The position numbers and the translations under genes were made by a program. A stretch of DNA of 64,000 nucleotides. It comes from Variovorax boronicumulans (GTDB lineage: Bacteria > Pseudomonadota > Gammaproteobacteria > Burkholderiales > Burkholderiaceae_C). Below are positions 17,023 through 26,299 of the stretch, piece by piece. Location: contig NZ_JAUSSG010000013.1 of the NCBI RefSeq assembly GCF_030812215.1, positions 62,001 to 126,000 on the forward strand. The letters run 5' to 3'. The notes under the pieces were generated by a model, which made no database searches, was not told the DNA's origin, and saw only the letters and a list, made by a program, of their open reading frames with translations. Within the stretch, counting starts at the first letter, position 1, and each line of letters opens with the position of its first letter.

Positions 17023-18368
17023 GTGCGCACTCCGGCCAGGGTCCAGACCGGCGCGCTGCCGATTGCGGCACCCGAGCCCCAGGCGGTGAGCGGCGCGAAC
17101 TGCTCGCCGTCCCATTCGCCGAAGACGCGAAGCGGCGCACCGCCCGAGTGCGCGAGCAACTGCCAGGCTTCCTGCGTCGCCAGTTGCATCGGCAGGGCCT
17201 GCGGCGCGGCATCGAGCCGCAGCCACCATTGGTCGCCATGCCGCGCGGGAATGGCCTCGGCCCACACCATCGGCAGCAGCGGCTGCCAGGGGTTGGCGGC
17301 GATCTGTTGCGCCATGCGATGCCATTCGTCGGTCGCATCGGCGGCGGGCAGCGTCGATGCGGGCGCATCCGCCAGCAACTCGGCCACCAGCGCACGCTGC
17401 GATGCGTGGCCCGGATAGAAGCACAGCACCGCGGCACGTTCGCTGCCGCTGACCCATCCGGTGTCGAAACCGCGCCCGCCATGCGAGTAGTCGAGCAGCA
17501 GCGCGCGCCGCCCGCTCGCGCGGCCTTGCAGCCACACATGGCGCTCGACCAGCTTCGCGTCGCGCTCGTCGGTGCACTGGCCCAGCACAAGCCAGTGGTC
17601 GCTGATGCGTTCGCCATCCGCAAGCAGGCCTTCGCGGTCCTGCGGCCAGCCGAGCGCGATGCGCAGGTCGGCCAGCGTGGCGGGCGAGAGCGACTCGCGC
17701 CGCGGCACCGCATCGACGATCAGTTGAAGACGGCCCAACCGGTCGAGCAAGCGCGCCGGCCAGCCTTCGCCCGCCCCGATGAGTTCGGCCGCCTGCGTGA
17801 TGCGCTGGCCGAGCCCCGGCGCCTGTGCATCGACCATGCGCGCGGCCATTGCGCCCCAGGCCTGCTGCTGCTCGCTCCCGAGCGCGGCGAGGCCACGCTG
17901 GGTCTGGTCGTCGAGCCAACGCGCGAGCTCCTGCACGCCGGCCTCGATGCGCTTCCAGCGCTGCGCGTCGCGCTTGGCGGCCGCGGCAGGGTCAGGCGCA
18001 GCGGCGGGTTCGGCGGCGCGCGCTTCTTTCTTCTCGGCCTTGTCGCGGCGCGAGGCGATCCACTCGGCCACCCACGGCGGCGGCGCGGCGGCGGTGAAGC
18101 TGGCGTCGCCCTGTGCGCGCAGCAGCATCAGCGCGAGGCCGTGCTTGCAGGGGAATTTGCGGCTCGGGCAGGAGCAGCGGAACACCGGGCCCGAGAGGTC
18201 GACCTGCGTCTGGTACGGCTTGCTGCCGCTGCCCTGGCATTCGCCCCAGACGGCGTCGTCGGAATACCCGAGCGTGGGCCACTTGGCCGGTGCGAGCAGG
18301 CCCTTGGCAGCCTTGGCCGATGCATCGTCGGGCGCGAGCGCCAGGACGGCTTCTGTTGTGAGAGTCAT
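17019..18368 (-). CDS. SWIM zinc-finger protein (YehQ-like), first gene of the MoxR cluster
   Basis: 449 residues from ATG 18368 (GAGGGTG ribosome site; a longer upstream extension has no support). The SWIM finger is complete: Cys65-x-Cys67-x6-Cys74-x-His76 in RCSCPSRKFPCKHG. SWIM domains bind zinc and contact DNA or protein partners. An Ala/Lys-rich linker follows, then a large helical C-terminal region of unknown fold. It overlaps the DUF5691 gene by 4 nt and so starts the coupled block SWIM-DUF5691-MoxR. The finger could supply target recognition for the ATPase. Confidence 0.88.
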   Translation of the reverse strand: MTLTTEAVLALAPDDASAKAAKGLLAPAKWPTLGYSDDAVWGECQGSGSKPYQTQVDLSGPVFRCSCPSRKFPCKHGLALMLLRAQGDASFTAAAPPPWVAEWIASRRDKAEKKEARAAEPAAAPDPAAAAKRDAQRWKRIEAGVQELARWLDDQTQRGLAALGSEQQQAWGAMAARMVDAQAPGLGQRITQAAELIGAGEGWPARLLDRLGRLQLIVDAVPRRESLSPATLADLRIALGWPQDREGLLADGERISDHWLVLGQCTDERDAKLVERHVWLQGRASGRRALLLDYSHGGRGFDTGWVSGSERAAVLCFYPGHASQRALVAELLADAPASTLPAADATDEWHRMAQQIAANPWQPLLPMVWAEAIPARHGDQWWLRLDAAPQALPMQLATQEAWQLLAHSGGAPLRVFGEWDGEQFAPLTAWGSGAAIGSAPVWTLAGVRT

Positions 18369-18420
18369 CGGGGCACCCTCGCGCCGGTCCGCGGCGCGGA
18401 TGAATGGAAAGACGCGGCCA

Positions 18421-19038
18421 TCAAGGCGCGACGGGATTGCCCGGCGTGCCGAGGCTGCCGGCCGGAGCGGCGGCAGCAGGGGCCGGTGTGCTGTAGGAAA
18501 CGCGCACCGCAGGCAGTTGCTGCTGCTGTTGCGGTGCCGGGGCGGCAACCGGCCGGGTCACGCCGCCCTTGGTGACGGTGACCGGTGCAGCCGGCGGAAC
18601 CAGCGCCACGGGCGTGGCACCGGTGACGCCGGAGGTGCCGGAAATCGGCACCGTGGCCCCGACCGCCGCCGTGGTGACCGGTGCGGCGCCGCCCACGGGC
18701 GCGTACCCGGCCTTCCCCGCGTTGGGATCGTGCAGCACCACGCTCTTGCCCACGCCGACGCCGGTGCCGATCGGCCCGATGCCGACGCCGACACCCACGC
18801 CCGCGGTGCCGGCCACCACGCCGGTGTTGTTGACCGAGACGCCCGCACCGAGCGGGCCCCAGCCGGTGTTGAGCCCGACGGAGAAATTGCCGTCCTTGGT
18901 GGCGCCCAGCCCGAGCGAGAGCCCGGGGACCAGCGGAATGCCGATGTGATAGTGCGAACAGCCGCTCACCAGGAGCATCGTCAGCAGCGCCGCCGGAACG
19001 ACGGCTGCTGCACGAAGGGTGCGCGGCCGGGCCGTCAC
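18421..19038 (-). CDS. Predicted lipoprotein, Gly/Val- and Pro/Ala-rich
   Basis: 205 residues starting at GTG 19038, which overlaps the htpG stop (GTGA). The N-terminus has a hydrophobic signal and a lipobox LVSGC with Cys27 as the acylated residue, so it should be anchored to a membrane. The middle is a Gly-Val alternation (VAGTAGVGVGVGIGPIGTG) and the C-terminus is Pro/Ala/Gln rich (APAPQQQQQLPA). Such low-complexity sequence gives no enzymatic clue. It lies 52 nt upstream of the SWIM gene start on the same strand. Translation depends on ribosomes leaving htpG, so expression may follow heat shock; that is inference. Confidence 0.7.
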   Translation of the reverse strand: MTARPRTLRAAAVVPAALLTMLLVSGCSHYHIGIPLVPGLSLGLGATKDGNFSVGLNTGWGPLGAGVSVNNTGVVAGTAGVGVGVGIGPIGTGVGVGKSVVLHDPNAGKAGYAPVGGAAPVTTAAVGATVPISGTSGVTGATPVALVPPAAPVTVTKGGVTRPVAAPAPQQQQQLPAVRVSYSTPAPAAAAPAGSLGTPGNPVAP

Positions 19039-21071
19039 ACCAGCAGCGCGTTGACGCGCCTCACGTAGGCGGCTGGGTCGGCGGGCAAGCCGCCTTCGGC
19101 GAGCAGCGCCTGGTCGAAGAGGATGTTGGCGAGGTCGTCGAAGTGCTCGGAGCTTTCCAGCTTCTTCACGAGCGCGTGCTCGGCGTTGACTTCGAGCACC
19201 GGCTTCAGGTCGGGCGCGGGCTGGCCGGCCTGCTTCAACATGCGCGCGAGCTGGGTGCTCATGCCGCCGTCCTGCACCACGAGGCAGGCGGGCGAGTCGA
19301 CCAGGCGGGTGGTCACGCGCACGTCGTCGGCCTTGTCCTTGAGCGCTGCCTTCAGGCGCTCGAGCAGCGGCTTGAAGGATTCGGCGGCTTCCTCGGCGGC
19401 CTTCTTCTCGGCCTCGTCCTGCAGCTTGCCCAGGTCGACCGCGCCCTTGGCCACGCTCTGCAGCGGCGTGCCGTCGAACTCGGTGAGGTAGTTGAGCGCC
19501 CACTCGTCCACGCGGTCGGTCATGAGCAGCACCTCGATGCCCTTCTTCTTGAAGACCTCGAGCTGCGGGCTGTTCTTCGCACCGGCGAGGGTGTCGGCCG
19601 TGATGTAGTAGATCGCGTCCTGGCCTTCCTTCATGCGCGCCTTGTAGTCGGCGAAGCTCACGGTCACGGCATCGCTGGTGCTGGACGCGAAGCGCAGCAG
19701 CTTGGCGATGCGGTCGCGGTTGCCCATGTCCTCGCCCAGGCCCTCTTTGAGCACCGCGCCGAACTCGGCGTAGAACTTGGCGTACTTGCCCGATTCATCC
19801 GCCGCAGCGGCGGCGGCTTCGGCGGCGGTGGGCGCGTTCTTGTCGACCACATCCGTCACCGCTTCGGTCGGCTCGGGGGCCGGCACCGATTCGCCCGAAC
19901 CCACGTCGATCTTGCCTTCGCCGCTCTCGGGCGAGGTCTTCTGCTTCTTGGCCAGGTCTTCCAGCATGGAGAGCACGCGCTTGGTGCTGCCCTCGCGGAT
20001 GGCCTTCACGTCGCGGCTTTCCTGCAGCAGCTCGCGGCTCACGTTCAGCGGCAGGTCGGCCGAGTCGATCACGCCCTTCACGAAGCGCAGGTAGCTCGGC
20101 AGCAGCGCCTCGGCGTCGTCCATGATGAAGACCCGCTTGACGTAGAGCTTCACGCCCGCGCTCTTGTCGCGGTTCCAGAGGTCGAACGGGGCCTTGGCCG
20201 GGATGTAGAGCAGCTGCGTGTACTCGGTGCTGCCCTCCACGCGGTTGTGGCTCCAGGCGAGCGGCGCCTCGTAGTCGTGGCTGATGCTCTTGTAGAACTC
20301 TTCGTACTGCTCGGGCGTGATGTCCTTCTTGGGACGGCTCCAGAGGGCATTGGCCTTGTTGACCGTTTCCCACTCGCCGGTCTTCACCATGTCGCCGGGC
20401 TGGTCGTTCTCGCCTTCCTTCCACTCTTCCTTTTCCATGAGGATCGGGAGCGAGATATGGTCGGAATACTTGCCGACGATCTGCTTGAGCTTCCAGGCGT
20501 TGAGGTATTCGTCGGCGTCGTCGCGCAGGTGCAGCGTGATGCTCGTGCCGCGCTCGGCGCGGGTGATGTCGGCCACCTCGAAGTCGCCGGCGCCGCCGCT
20601 GACCCAGCGCACGCCCTGCTCGGCCGGCAAACCGGCACGGCGCGATTCGACCGAGATCTTGTCGGCCACGATGAAACCCGAATAGAAGCCCACGCCGAAC
20701 TGGCCGATGAGTTGGGCGTCGGCCTTCTGGTCGCCGCTCAGCTTGCTCATGAAGTCCTTGGTGCCGCTCTTGGCGATCGTGCCGAGGTTGTCGATGGCTT
20801 CCTGGCGCGACAGGCCGATGCCCTTGTCGGTGATGGTGATGGTGCGTGCGGCCTTGTCGAACGAGAGGCGCACGTCCAGGTCGGGCTGGTCTTCGTACAG
20901 CTCGGGGTGGTCGAGCGCCTCGAAACGCAGCTTGTCGCACGCGTCGGACGCGTTCGAGATCAGCTCGCGCAGGAAGATTTCCTTGTTGGAGTAGAGCGCA
21001 TGCGTGACGAGGTGCAGCAGTTGCGCGACTTCGGCCTGGAACGGGAGTTTGGTGTTGGAGGAGTCAGCCAT
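19035..21071 (-). CDS. htpG: Molecular chaperone HtpG (Hsp90)
   Basis: 678 residues. N-terminal GHKL ATPase motifs are present: ELISNASDACDKLRFEAL, DKGIGLSRQEAIDNLGTIAKSG and GQFGVGFYSGFIVAD. The middle domain contains the catalytic-Arg region SRELLQESRDVKAIR. It is about 50 residues longer than E. coli HtpG because of an Ala/Glu/Pro-rich insertion at roughly residues 378-428 (VPAPEPTEAVTD, then AAEAAAAAADES) before KYAKFYAEFG. Cytoplasmic ATP-dependent folding of client proteins. Its stop overlaps the GTG of the following lipoprotein gene. The adjacent 283-base intergenic region shows no sigma-32 consensus that I can identify. Confidence 0.97.
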   Translation of the reverse strand: MADSSNTKLPFQAEVAQLLHLVTHALYSNKEIFLRELISNASDACDKLRFEALDHPELYEDQPDLDVRLSFDKAARTITITDKGIGLSRQEAIDNLGTIAKSGTKDFMSKLSGDQKADAQLIGQFGVGFYSGFIVADKISVESRRAGLPAEQGVRWVSGGAGDFEVADITRAERGTSITLHLRDDADEYLNAWKLKQIVGKYSDHISLPILMEKEEWKEGENDQPGDMVKTGEWETVNKANALWSRPKKDITPEQYEEFYKSISHDYEAPLAWSHNRVEGSTEYTQLLYIPAKAPFDLWNRDKSAGVKLYVKRVFIMDDAEALLPSYLRFVKGVIDSADLPLNVSRELLQESRDVKAIREGSTKRVLSMLEDLAKKQKTSPESGEGKIDVGSGESVPAPEPTEAVTDVVDKNAPTAAEAAAAAADESGKYAKFYAEFGAVLKEGLGEDMGNRDRIAKLLRFASSTSDAVTVSFADYKARMKEGQDAIYYITADTLAGAKNSPQLEVFKKKGIEVLLMTDRVDEWALNYLTEFDGTPLQSVAKGAVDLGKLQDEAEKKAAEEAAESFKPLLERLKAALKDKADDVRVTTRLVDSPACLVVQDGGMSTQLARMLKQAGQPAPDLKPVLEVNAEHALVKKLESSEHFDDLANILFDQALLAEGGLPADPAAYVRRVNALLV

Positions 21072-21354
21072 GAGAGAGAAATGTCGAGATCAAAAAAATT
21101 CTAAGTCGGCGCGGCGACCGAAAGACGACGCAGCACGAACTTCTTCAGCTGGGGGTGCAGTGTTCCCAAAACAACACTTGCGCTGGCGACGGGGCGCAGC
21201 TTTTCACGGTCGGCTCGAAGCAATTTGGCACAAGCCTCCAAAGTGTGAACTTTTGCCTCATACAAGTTACCAGAATTAACATTTGTGCACTACTCTCCGC
21301 ACCCTGTGATTGCAACCGGGGCCGCACTGCCCAAAGGAACGGAGATGTTGTTCG

Positions 21355-23634
21355 ATGACGAGCGTGGCACTGTCGATTGCCGCCGGCCCGGCCGGAATGC
21401 CGTGGCGCCTTGTCGTCGCGCGGCTGGGTGCCGGCTGCGCAGCAATGCTCGCCTGTCTTGCGCAGGCGCAGACCGCCCCGGAGAAGGCGGCGGCCGTACC
21501 AGCCGCCGTGGCTGATGCCCGCATCCAGCCGATGGACCGCGCCCAGGCCGAGCAGGCACGCCTGAAGGCGCTCATCGAGGCCGCTCCCAAGGCCTACCAG
21601 GACAACTTCATGAGCGCATCGGAAGCCGGCACCGCATCCGCCGACGACGCCACCGGGGAGGCCGAGCAGCCGCAGGGCTTTCGCGCCTGGCTGGTCGAGA
21701 GCCGCATCGGCTTCGGCGATTCGAAGGCGTCGGGCTACGGCCGGCAGCGCGCGACCGAGTTCGGCCAGCGCCTCGAATACCGCCGCGAGACGCTCAACTA
21801 CGGGGAGTTCGTGCTGCAGGCCGACGGCCGCCACCTGAGCGGCAACAGCCTGGCGAGCGGCAGCAGCATCGGATCGCTCGGCTATGCGCGGGATGCGACC
21901 AGCGGCCGCATCACGCTGCGCAACCTCGGCTTTCCGATCACCCCGGAGACCTTCGCCGACAGCGCGGTGGGCGATATCTACAGCGAACTGACCGAGGGCC
22001 TGGGCCGCAACTACCGCCTTTCGCTCGGCAGCACCACGGTGCGCGGCGCATCGACGCGCATCTTCAACAACAGCACCGACCTGCGCGCCGGCTTCGGCGA
22101 ACGCGGCGCCCTGACCGGCGGCCCGTATCCCGGCTTCGAGAAGAACCAGGGCACGCTCGGCTGGCTCGGCCTCACGCAGCGCCTGGGCGACAAGTGGTTC
22201 GCCGCCGCGCAGCTGGACCAGGCGCGCGACATTCCGGCTTACTACATCGACCCGCTCACCGGCCAGGGCTTCGGCGCGAAGAGCGTCACGAGCTGGGCCA
22301 CGTCGCTGGGCTACGGCCGCGAGGTGGCGCAGAGCGGCGACTTCAAGGCCCGCGCCACGCTGCTCGGCAGCCGCACCCGCTCGCAGGCGCCGGGCGTCGC
22401 CACCGGCGATTCGCAGGGTCTCTTCGTCGAGGCGAGCGCGCGCACCGGCCTCTATCGCCACGAGTTCGGCGCCTACACGGCAAAGCCGAACCTGTACTTC
22501 GGCGACTACGCCGTGGCCGCCGGCACGCGCGGCGCCTACTGGCGCGTGGACCGCAACACGAGCCGCATGAGCTGGGGCGTCGGCCTCGACCACGAGCGCG
22601 CGCAGCCCGACGCCAACTTCAATCTCTCGGGCTACAGCCGCACCGGTGCGAACGGCAATTTCCAGTACCTGTTCGATCGCAACACGTCGGCCGGCGGCAG
22701 CGTGAGCGTCTACCAGACGCGCTATGAAAAGGCCGATCGCGCATCGGCCAGCGGCAGCAGTGCCGACTCGCGCAGCCTCTATGGCAACGCCTTCTATCAG
22801 ACGCGTTTCTTCGGCCTGCCGCGCAGCCGCCTGAGCCTCACGGTACGCCGCAACGAGCTGATCGTGCTCGGCGACCAGGCGGCCACCGGCCAGGAAGTGA
22901 AGTGGGAGCAGGACTGGGTCGGCGGACGCTACGAAAACATGCGCCCCGAGCTCACCACCACCCTGGGCTACGCGCACGACAAGAGCGGCGGCGTGGCGCG
23001 CAACTACCCCACGGCGGGCGTGCAGTTCCGCTACTGGCTCGCCAGCAGCTTCAACATCGCCGGCAACCTGCGCTACACCTCGCAAAGCGGCGGCCTCTAC
23101 ACGAGCCGCGGCCTCTCGGGCTCGCTCACGGCCGAGAAGGAACTCGCCAAGGGCTGGCGCATCGGCTTCGCGGCCAGCTTCAACCAGGCGCGCGCCGCCG
23201 TGGTGCCGACGTCGATCTCCGGCCCGCAGCTCTACCGCAGTAACGACAAGACCGCCTATATCTACCTGCGCTGGGAGGGCAGCGCGGGCGCCGCCTTCCA
23301 GACCGCCGGCATGCGCGGCAGCGGTACCGGCGCGGGCGGCGGCAGCGTCGCGGGGCGCGTGTTCTTCGATGCCAACCGCGATGGCATGCAGCAGTCCGGC
23401 GAAGGCGGCGTCGCCAACGTCGAGGTGCAGCTGGACGGCCGCTACCGCACCACGACCGACCGCGACGGCCGTTTCGAATTCCCGCTGGTGACGACCGGTC
23501 GCCATCAACTGACGCTCACCCTCGACAGCGTGCCGCTCCCCTGGGGTGCGGCCGGCGACAGCGGCGTGAGCGTCAATGTTCCCTTGCGTGGCCAGGCCAC
23601 CGCCGAGATCCCCGTGGTCAAGGTGGGCGAGTGA
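21355..23634 (+). CDS. Usher-like outer-membrane beta-barrel protein with C-terminal SdrD-B-like domain
   Basis: 759 residues from ATG 21355, 11 nt after GGAG. A long signal peptide ends near CLAQAQTAP. A helical segment (residues 60-110) is followed by a very regular run of amphipathic beta strands with aromatic ends (FGQRLEYRRETLNYGEFVLQ, YRLSLGSTTVRGAS, and similar), as in outer-membrane barrels. The C-terminal 90 residues form an SdrD-B/Cna-B-like domain (GRVFFDANRDGMQQSGEGGV, then VQLDGRYRTTTDRDGRFEFP). I see no classical PapC N-terminal domain. Position at the head of an operon of pilin-like and chaperone genes argues for a secretion pore, an unusual usher. Alternative: a surface barrel with adhesive tail. 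Confidence 0.7.
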   Translation: MTSVALSIAAGPAGMPWRLVVARLGAGCAAMLACLAQAQTAPEKAAAVPAAVADARIQPMDRAQAEQARLKALIEAAPKAYQDNFMSASEAGTASADDATGEAEQPQGFRAWLVESRIGFGDSKASGYGRQRATEFGQRLEYRRETLNYGEFVLQADGRHLSGNSLASGSSIGSLGYARDATSGRITLRNLGFPITPETFADSAVGDIYSELTEGLGRNYRLSLGSTTVRGASTRIFNNSTDLRAGFGERGALTGGPYPGFEKNQGTLGWLGLTQRLGDKWFAAAQLDQARDIPAYYIDPLTGQGFGAKSVTSWATSLGYGREVAQSGDFKARATLLGSRTRSQAPGVATGDSQGLFVEASARTGLYRHEFGAYTAKPNLYFGDYAVAAGTRGAYWRVDRNTSRMSWGVGLDHERAQPDANFNLSGYSRTGANGNFQYLFDRNTSAGGSVSVYQTRYEKADRASASGSSADSRSLYGNAFYQTRFFGLPRSRLSLTVRRNELIVLGDQAATGQEVKWEQDWVGGRYENMRPELTTTLGYAHDKSGGVARNYPTAGVQFRYWLASSFNIAGNLRYTSQSGGLYTSRGLSGSLTAEKELAKGWRIGFAASFNQARAAVVPTSISGPQLYRSNDKTAYIYLRWEGSAGAAFQTAGMRGSGTGAGGGSVAGRVFFDANRDGMQQSGEGGVANVEVQLDGRYRTTTDRDGRFEFPLVTTGRHQLTLTLDSVPLPWGAAGDSGVSVNVPLRGQATAEIPVVKVGE

Positions 23635-23699
23635 GCGACGTGTTTCCCCGGTCTTTTTTTCGTGTCTCCCTTCATCATTTTTTCAACCAAGGCAATTTC

Positions 23700-24311
23700 A
23701 TGATCCGCAGTTCCATCGCCCATCGCATGCTCGCCATTTCCGTGGCAGCCCTCTCCCTCTTCGCCGGCGGCGCCGCCGTGGCCGAAAGCCAATACGGCAC
23801 GGGCACCGGCACCATCACCGCGCAGGCCAACGTCAAGCTGAGCGTGGTCGTGCCCAAGCTCATCCTGCTGCGCGTGGGCGCAACCAACACCACGCAAGAC
23901 ACGGTGAGCTGGACGTCGGCCCTGAGCATCCCCGGCGCGACGCCGACCACTCCCCTGGCCACGGCCGCCAACACCAACGTGGACTGGAGCGGCGCTGCCC
24001 CGACGGTGACCACCACCACCGCCGCCGGCGCGCTCACCGTGTACGCCTGGACCAACGCCGGCGCCGGCACCATCAACTGCGCAGTGGCCGCATGGAACGC
24101 CACGGGCGGCCCGACGAACGCCAACTTCACGGTGGCGACGACCGGTACGCTGCCGCACCCGGGCGCCAACCTCGGTGCCTGCGCCTCGACGTCGTTCCCC
24201 TCCAACCAGGTGGCCACGGGCACATGGACGTACGCTCTGGGTGGCACACCGGCCAGCTGGGCCGCGAACACGTACACCACCACCATCACCTACACCGCAC
24301 AGGGCATCTGA
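23700..24311 (+). CDS. Pilin-like secreted subunit 1
   Basis: 203 residues from ATG 23700; an upstream GTG at 23631 overlapping the barrel gene stop would add a non-signal extension. Signal peptide (MLAISVAALSLFAGGAAVAE) then a beta-rich, Thr/Ala/Gly-rich body. The segment VVPKLILLRVGATNTTQDTV followed by a WSGAAPTVT motif is closely matched in the subunit at 26296 (IQKFIFFRIGNG..., NWSGAAPSFT), showing they are paralogues. Two cysteines (in TINCAVAAW and LGACASTSF) may form a disulfide. Probably an export subunit whose C-terminal strand (TYTTTITYTAQGI) is donated to a neighbour; inference from length and C-terminal beta pattern. Confidence 0.68.
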   Translation: MIRSSIAHRMLAISVAALSLFAGGAAVAESQYGTGTGTITAQANVKLSVVVPKLILLRVGATNTTQDTVSWTSALSIPGATPTTPLATAANTNVDWSGAAPTVTTTTAAGALTVYAWTNAGAGTINCAVAAWNATGGPTNANFTVATTGTLPHPGANLGACASTSFPSNQVATGTWTYALGGTPASWAANTYTTTITYTAQGI

Positions 24312-24970
24312 TGCATTTGCGAGCAGCGCACGTCGACGGAGCCGTCCGCAAGGCACGGCGCCGGTGGCGCGGCCTGCTCGGGGCTGCGGTGCTGGCGGCG
24401 GGTGCCGCCATGCCCGCCGGCGCGGTCATCACGACGGTGTCGGACTCCGGCGGCGTCTATGCCATTTCGCTGCGGGTCGGCTCCCTGAGCGGCGTCGATA
24501 CCGTGGCCTTCAACGTGACCGGCACCAACGTGGGCCAGACGCCCACGGCTGTGACCGGCTCGCAGACCATCGACGTCTCGGTCACGCCGATCCGGCCTGC
24601 GACGTCGTCGGGCACGGCACGGCCGGTGACGCTCAAGGTCGATTCGGTGGCGGGTCTCTCCTGCCAGTCGGGCGGCTGCGGCAGCACCATCATTCCCTTC
24701 AGCCAGATCAGCTGGGTTGCCAGCAACAACGGCAACGCCGCCTCGGGCGACATCCAGAACGGCCGCTTCAACGACACCAGCAACCAGCAGATCGCGAGCT
24801 TCAACGCCAATGCGACCTTCTGCTCGTTCTGGATCATCTTCTGCCTGGGCTACACCTACCAGTCGAACGCGATGAACGCGACGCGGCTGCAGTTCAGCTA
24901 CGACAACGACGTCGTCTACCCGGCCGGCAACTACAAGGGCACCGTGCGCTTCACGGCGTCCATGGAGTGA
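24311..24970 (+). CDS. Pilin-like secreted subunit 2
   Basis: 219 residues; ATG 24311 shares one base with the previous stop (TGATG), implying coupled translation. Signal sequence around residues 20-38 (GLLGAAVLAAGAAMPAGA), preceded by a basic N-region. The body is beta-rich with four cysteines, including SCQSGGCGS and FCSFWIIFCLGY, an odd hydrophobic patch. The C-terminus (FSYDNDVVYPAGNYKGTVRFTAS) ends like the other subunits (YSGTVTFTAS at 26296), the expected donor strand or closing strand of an Ig-like pilin fold. Function as structural subunit is inferred from operon and this shared ending. Confidence 0.65.
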   Translation: MHLRAAHVDGAVRKARRRWRGLLGAAVLAAGAAMPAGAVITTVSDSGGVYAISLRVGSLSGVDTVAFNVTGTNVGQTPTAVTGSQTIDVSVTPIRPATSSGTARPVTLKVDSVAGLSCQSGGCGSTIIPFSQISWVASNNGNAASGDIQNGRFNDTSNQQIASFNANATFCSFWIIFCLGYTYQSNAMNATRLQFSYDNDVVYPAGNYKGTVRFTASME

Positions 24971-24977
24971 CGCACGC

Positions 24978-25463
24978 ATGCACGCCCTCCTGAGAACCGC
25001 CGCATGCGCCGGCCTCCTGCTGTGCCTGGCGCTTCCCGCCGGCGCGCTGGTCGCCCGGCTGGACGACTCCACCTCGCCCCGCGCCCAGGTCAACACCGAC
25101 TTTCGCAACGCGCAATCCATCGACGGCACCAGCTTCAACCTGCCGTTCGGGCGCATCGAATACCGGCTCGCCACCGCACCCTACATCGGCCGGCGCGCGC
25201 GCATCTTCTACGTGATTCCCCCGGGCATTCCCGGCCTGCGCTCGCCTTCGGGCCTGCAGGTGCAATGGCGCGGCAACGGCGCCTTCGCAAGCGGCACCGC
25301 CCGCCCGGGCGAGCGCGTGCCGGTCTGGAGCGGCACCGTCGCCACGGCGTGGATGATCGAAACCTTCGACCTCACGCTGCGCATCGATCCGCGCGAACTC
25401 CGCCTGCCATCGGGCGCCTCCCTGAGCTTTGAATCGATCTTCGAAATCGAGACCCTGCCATGA
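24978..25463 (+). CDS. Small secreted protein in the surface-structure operon
   Basis: 161 residues with a signal peptide (MHALLRTAACAGLLLCLALPAGA) and a beta-rich mature chain that contains no cysteine and no family motif I know. It begins 7 nt after subunit 2 and its stop overlaps the start of the chaperone gene (ATGA). Size and position suggest another subunit, adaptor or tip component, but it lacks the WSGAAP motif of the two paralogous subunits. Confidence 0.6.
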   Translation: MHALLRTAACAGLLLCLALPAGALVARLDDSTSPRAQVNTDFRNAQSIDGTSFNLPFGRIEYRLATAPYIGRRARIFYVIPPGIPGLRSPSGLQVQWRGNGAFASGTARPGERVPVWSGTVATAWMIETFDLTLRIDPRELRLPSGASLSFESIFEIETLP

Positions 25464-26299
25464 ACAAGTTTCTGCTTCACACCCGCACGCTGCCGCAATG
25501 GCTGCGCGCTTCCTCTTTCTTCTTGCTGCTGGCCTGCGTCGGCGCCGCGACGGCCGCGCCGTTCGAGATCGCCGTCTCCCCCTCGCGCTTCGAGGTGTCG
25601 GGCAAGAGCGGCGTGCGCCTGGGCCAGTCGCTGGACATCCACAACCTCGCGTCGGCTCCCACCGAGGTGTCGGTGCGCACCATCGACTGGAGCTATTCGG
25701 CCGACGGCAACATCACCTACCACGACGAGCTGCAGCCCGGCAGCTGCCGGCCCTGGGTGGCGCTGGAGCGGCGCAGCGTGACGGTGCCGGCGCGCGGCAA
25801 GAAATCGTTCCGCTTCCAGATCGACCCGCCGGCGGGCTCCCCGCGCGGCGAGTGCCGCTTCATGATCGCCATCGAGGGCACCGAGCCTGCCCAGCAGACC
25901 CTCATCCAGGGCGGCGGCGCCAGCCTGAGCCTGCCGGTGACGGGGCGCATCGCCGTGGCGGTGTACCTCATGCTCGATGGCGCCGAGCCCAAGCTCGAGA
26001 TGAAGCAGATCGCCAGCAGCGTGGCCGGCGGCAAGCGCCGCACCGTCGTGACCGTGACCAACACCGGCGACGCGCACGGCCGCCTCGAAGGCAGCCTGGA
26101 CGCCACCGACAGCAAGGGCCGCGCCTTCGAGCTGGTGCCCGAGGGCACGCCGATCCTGCCGGGCCAGACCCGCACGCTCGCGCTGATGCCCAAGGCCGAG
26201 AGCGGCCAGCCCGCGCCGGAGCCCGTCTATCCGGTGAAGACCAGCGGCGCGCTGGACTGGGACAAGGGCAGCTTCAAGGTGGAGGCGGAGCTCAAGTGA
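25460..26299 (+). CDS. Periplasmic pilus-assembly chaperone-like protein
   Basis: 279 residues. Signal peptide (ASSFFLLLACVGAATAA) followed by an Ig-like domain: FEIAVSPSRFEVSGKSG, then SLDIHNLASAPTEVSVRTIDW and RRSVTVPARGKKSFRFQID. This layout of N-terminal strands, a conserved RxxP-type edge and a second beta domain is that of PapD-like fimbrial chaperones. About 40 residues longer than most. ATG 25460 overlaps the previous stop, and its own stop overlaps the GTG of the last gene. It should hold the pilin-like subunits in the periplasm before passage through the barrel at 21355. Confidence 0.75.
   Translation: MNKFLLHTRTLPQWLRASSFFLLLACVGAATAAPFEIAVSPSRFEVSGKSGVRLGQSLDIHNLASAPTEVSVRTIDWSYSADGNITYHDELQPGSCRPWVALERRSVTVPARGKKSFRFQIDPPAGSPRGECRFMIAIEGTEPAQQTLIQGGGASLSLPVTGRIAVAVYLMLDGAEPKLEMKQIASSVAGGKRRTVVTVTNTGDAHGRLEGSLDATDSKGRAFELVPEGTPILPGQTRTLALMPKAESGQPAPEPVYPVKTSGALDWDKGSFKVEAELK

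Noticed and set aside
21072..21354. A sigma-32 promoter for htpG in the 283-base gap
   Set aside because: No CTTGAA/CCCCAT pair at a correct distance was found; only general AT-rich stretches are visible.
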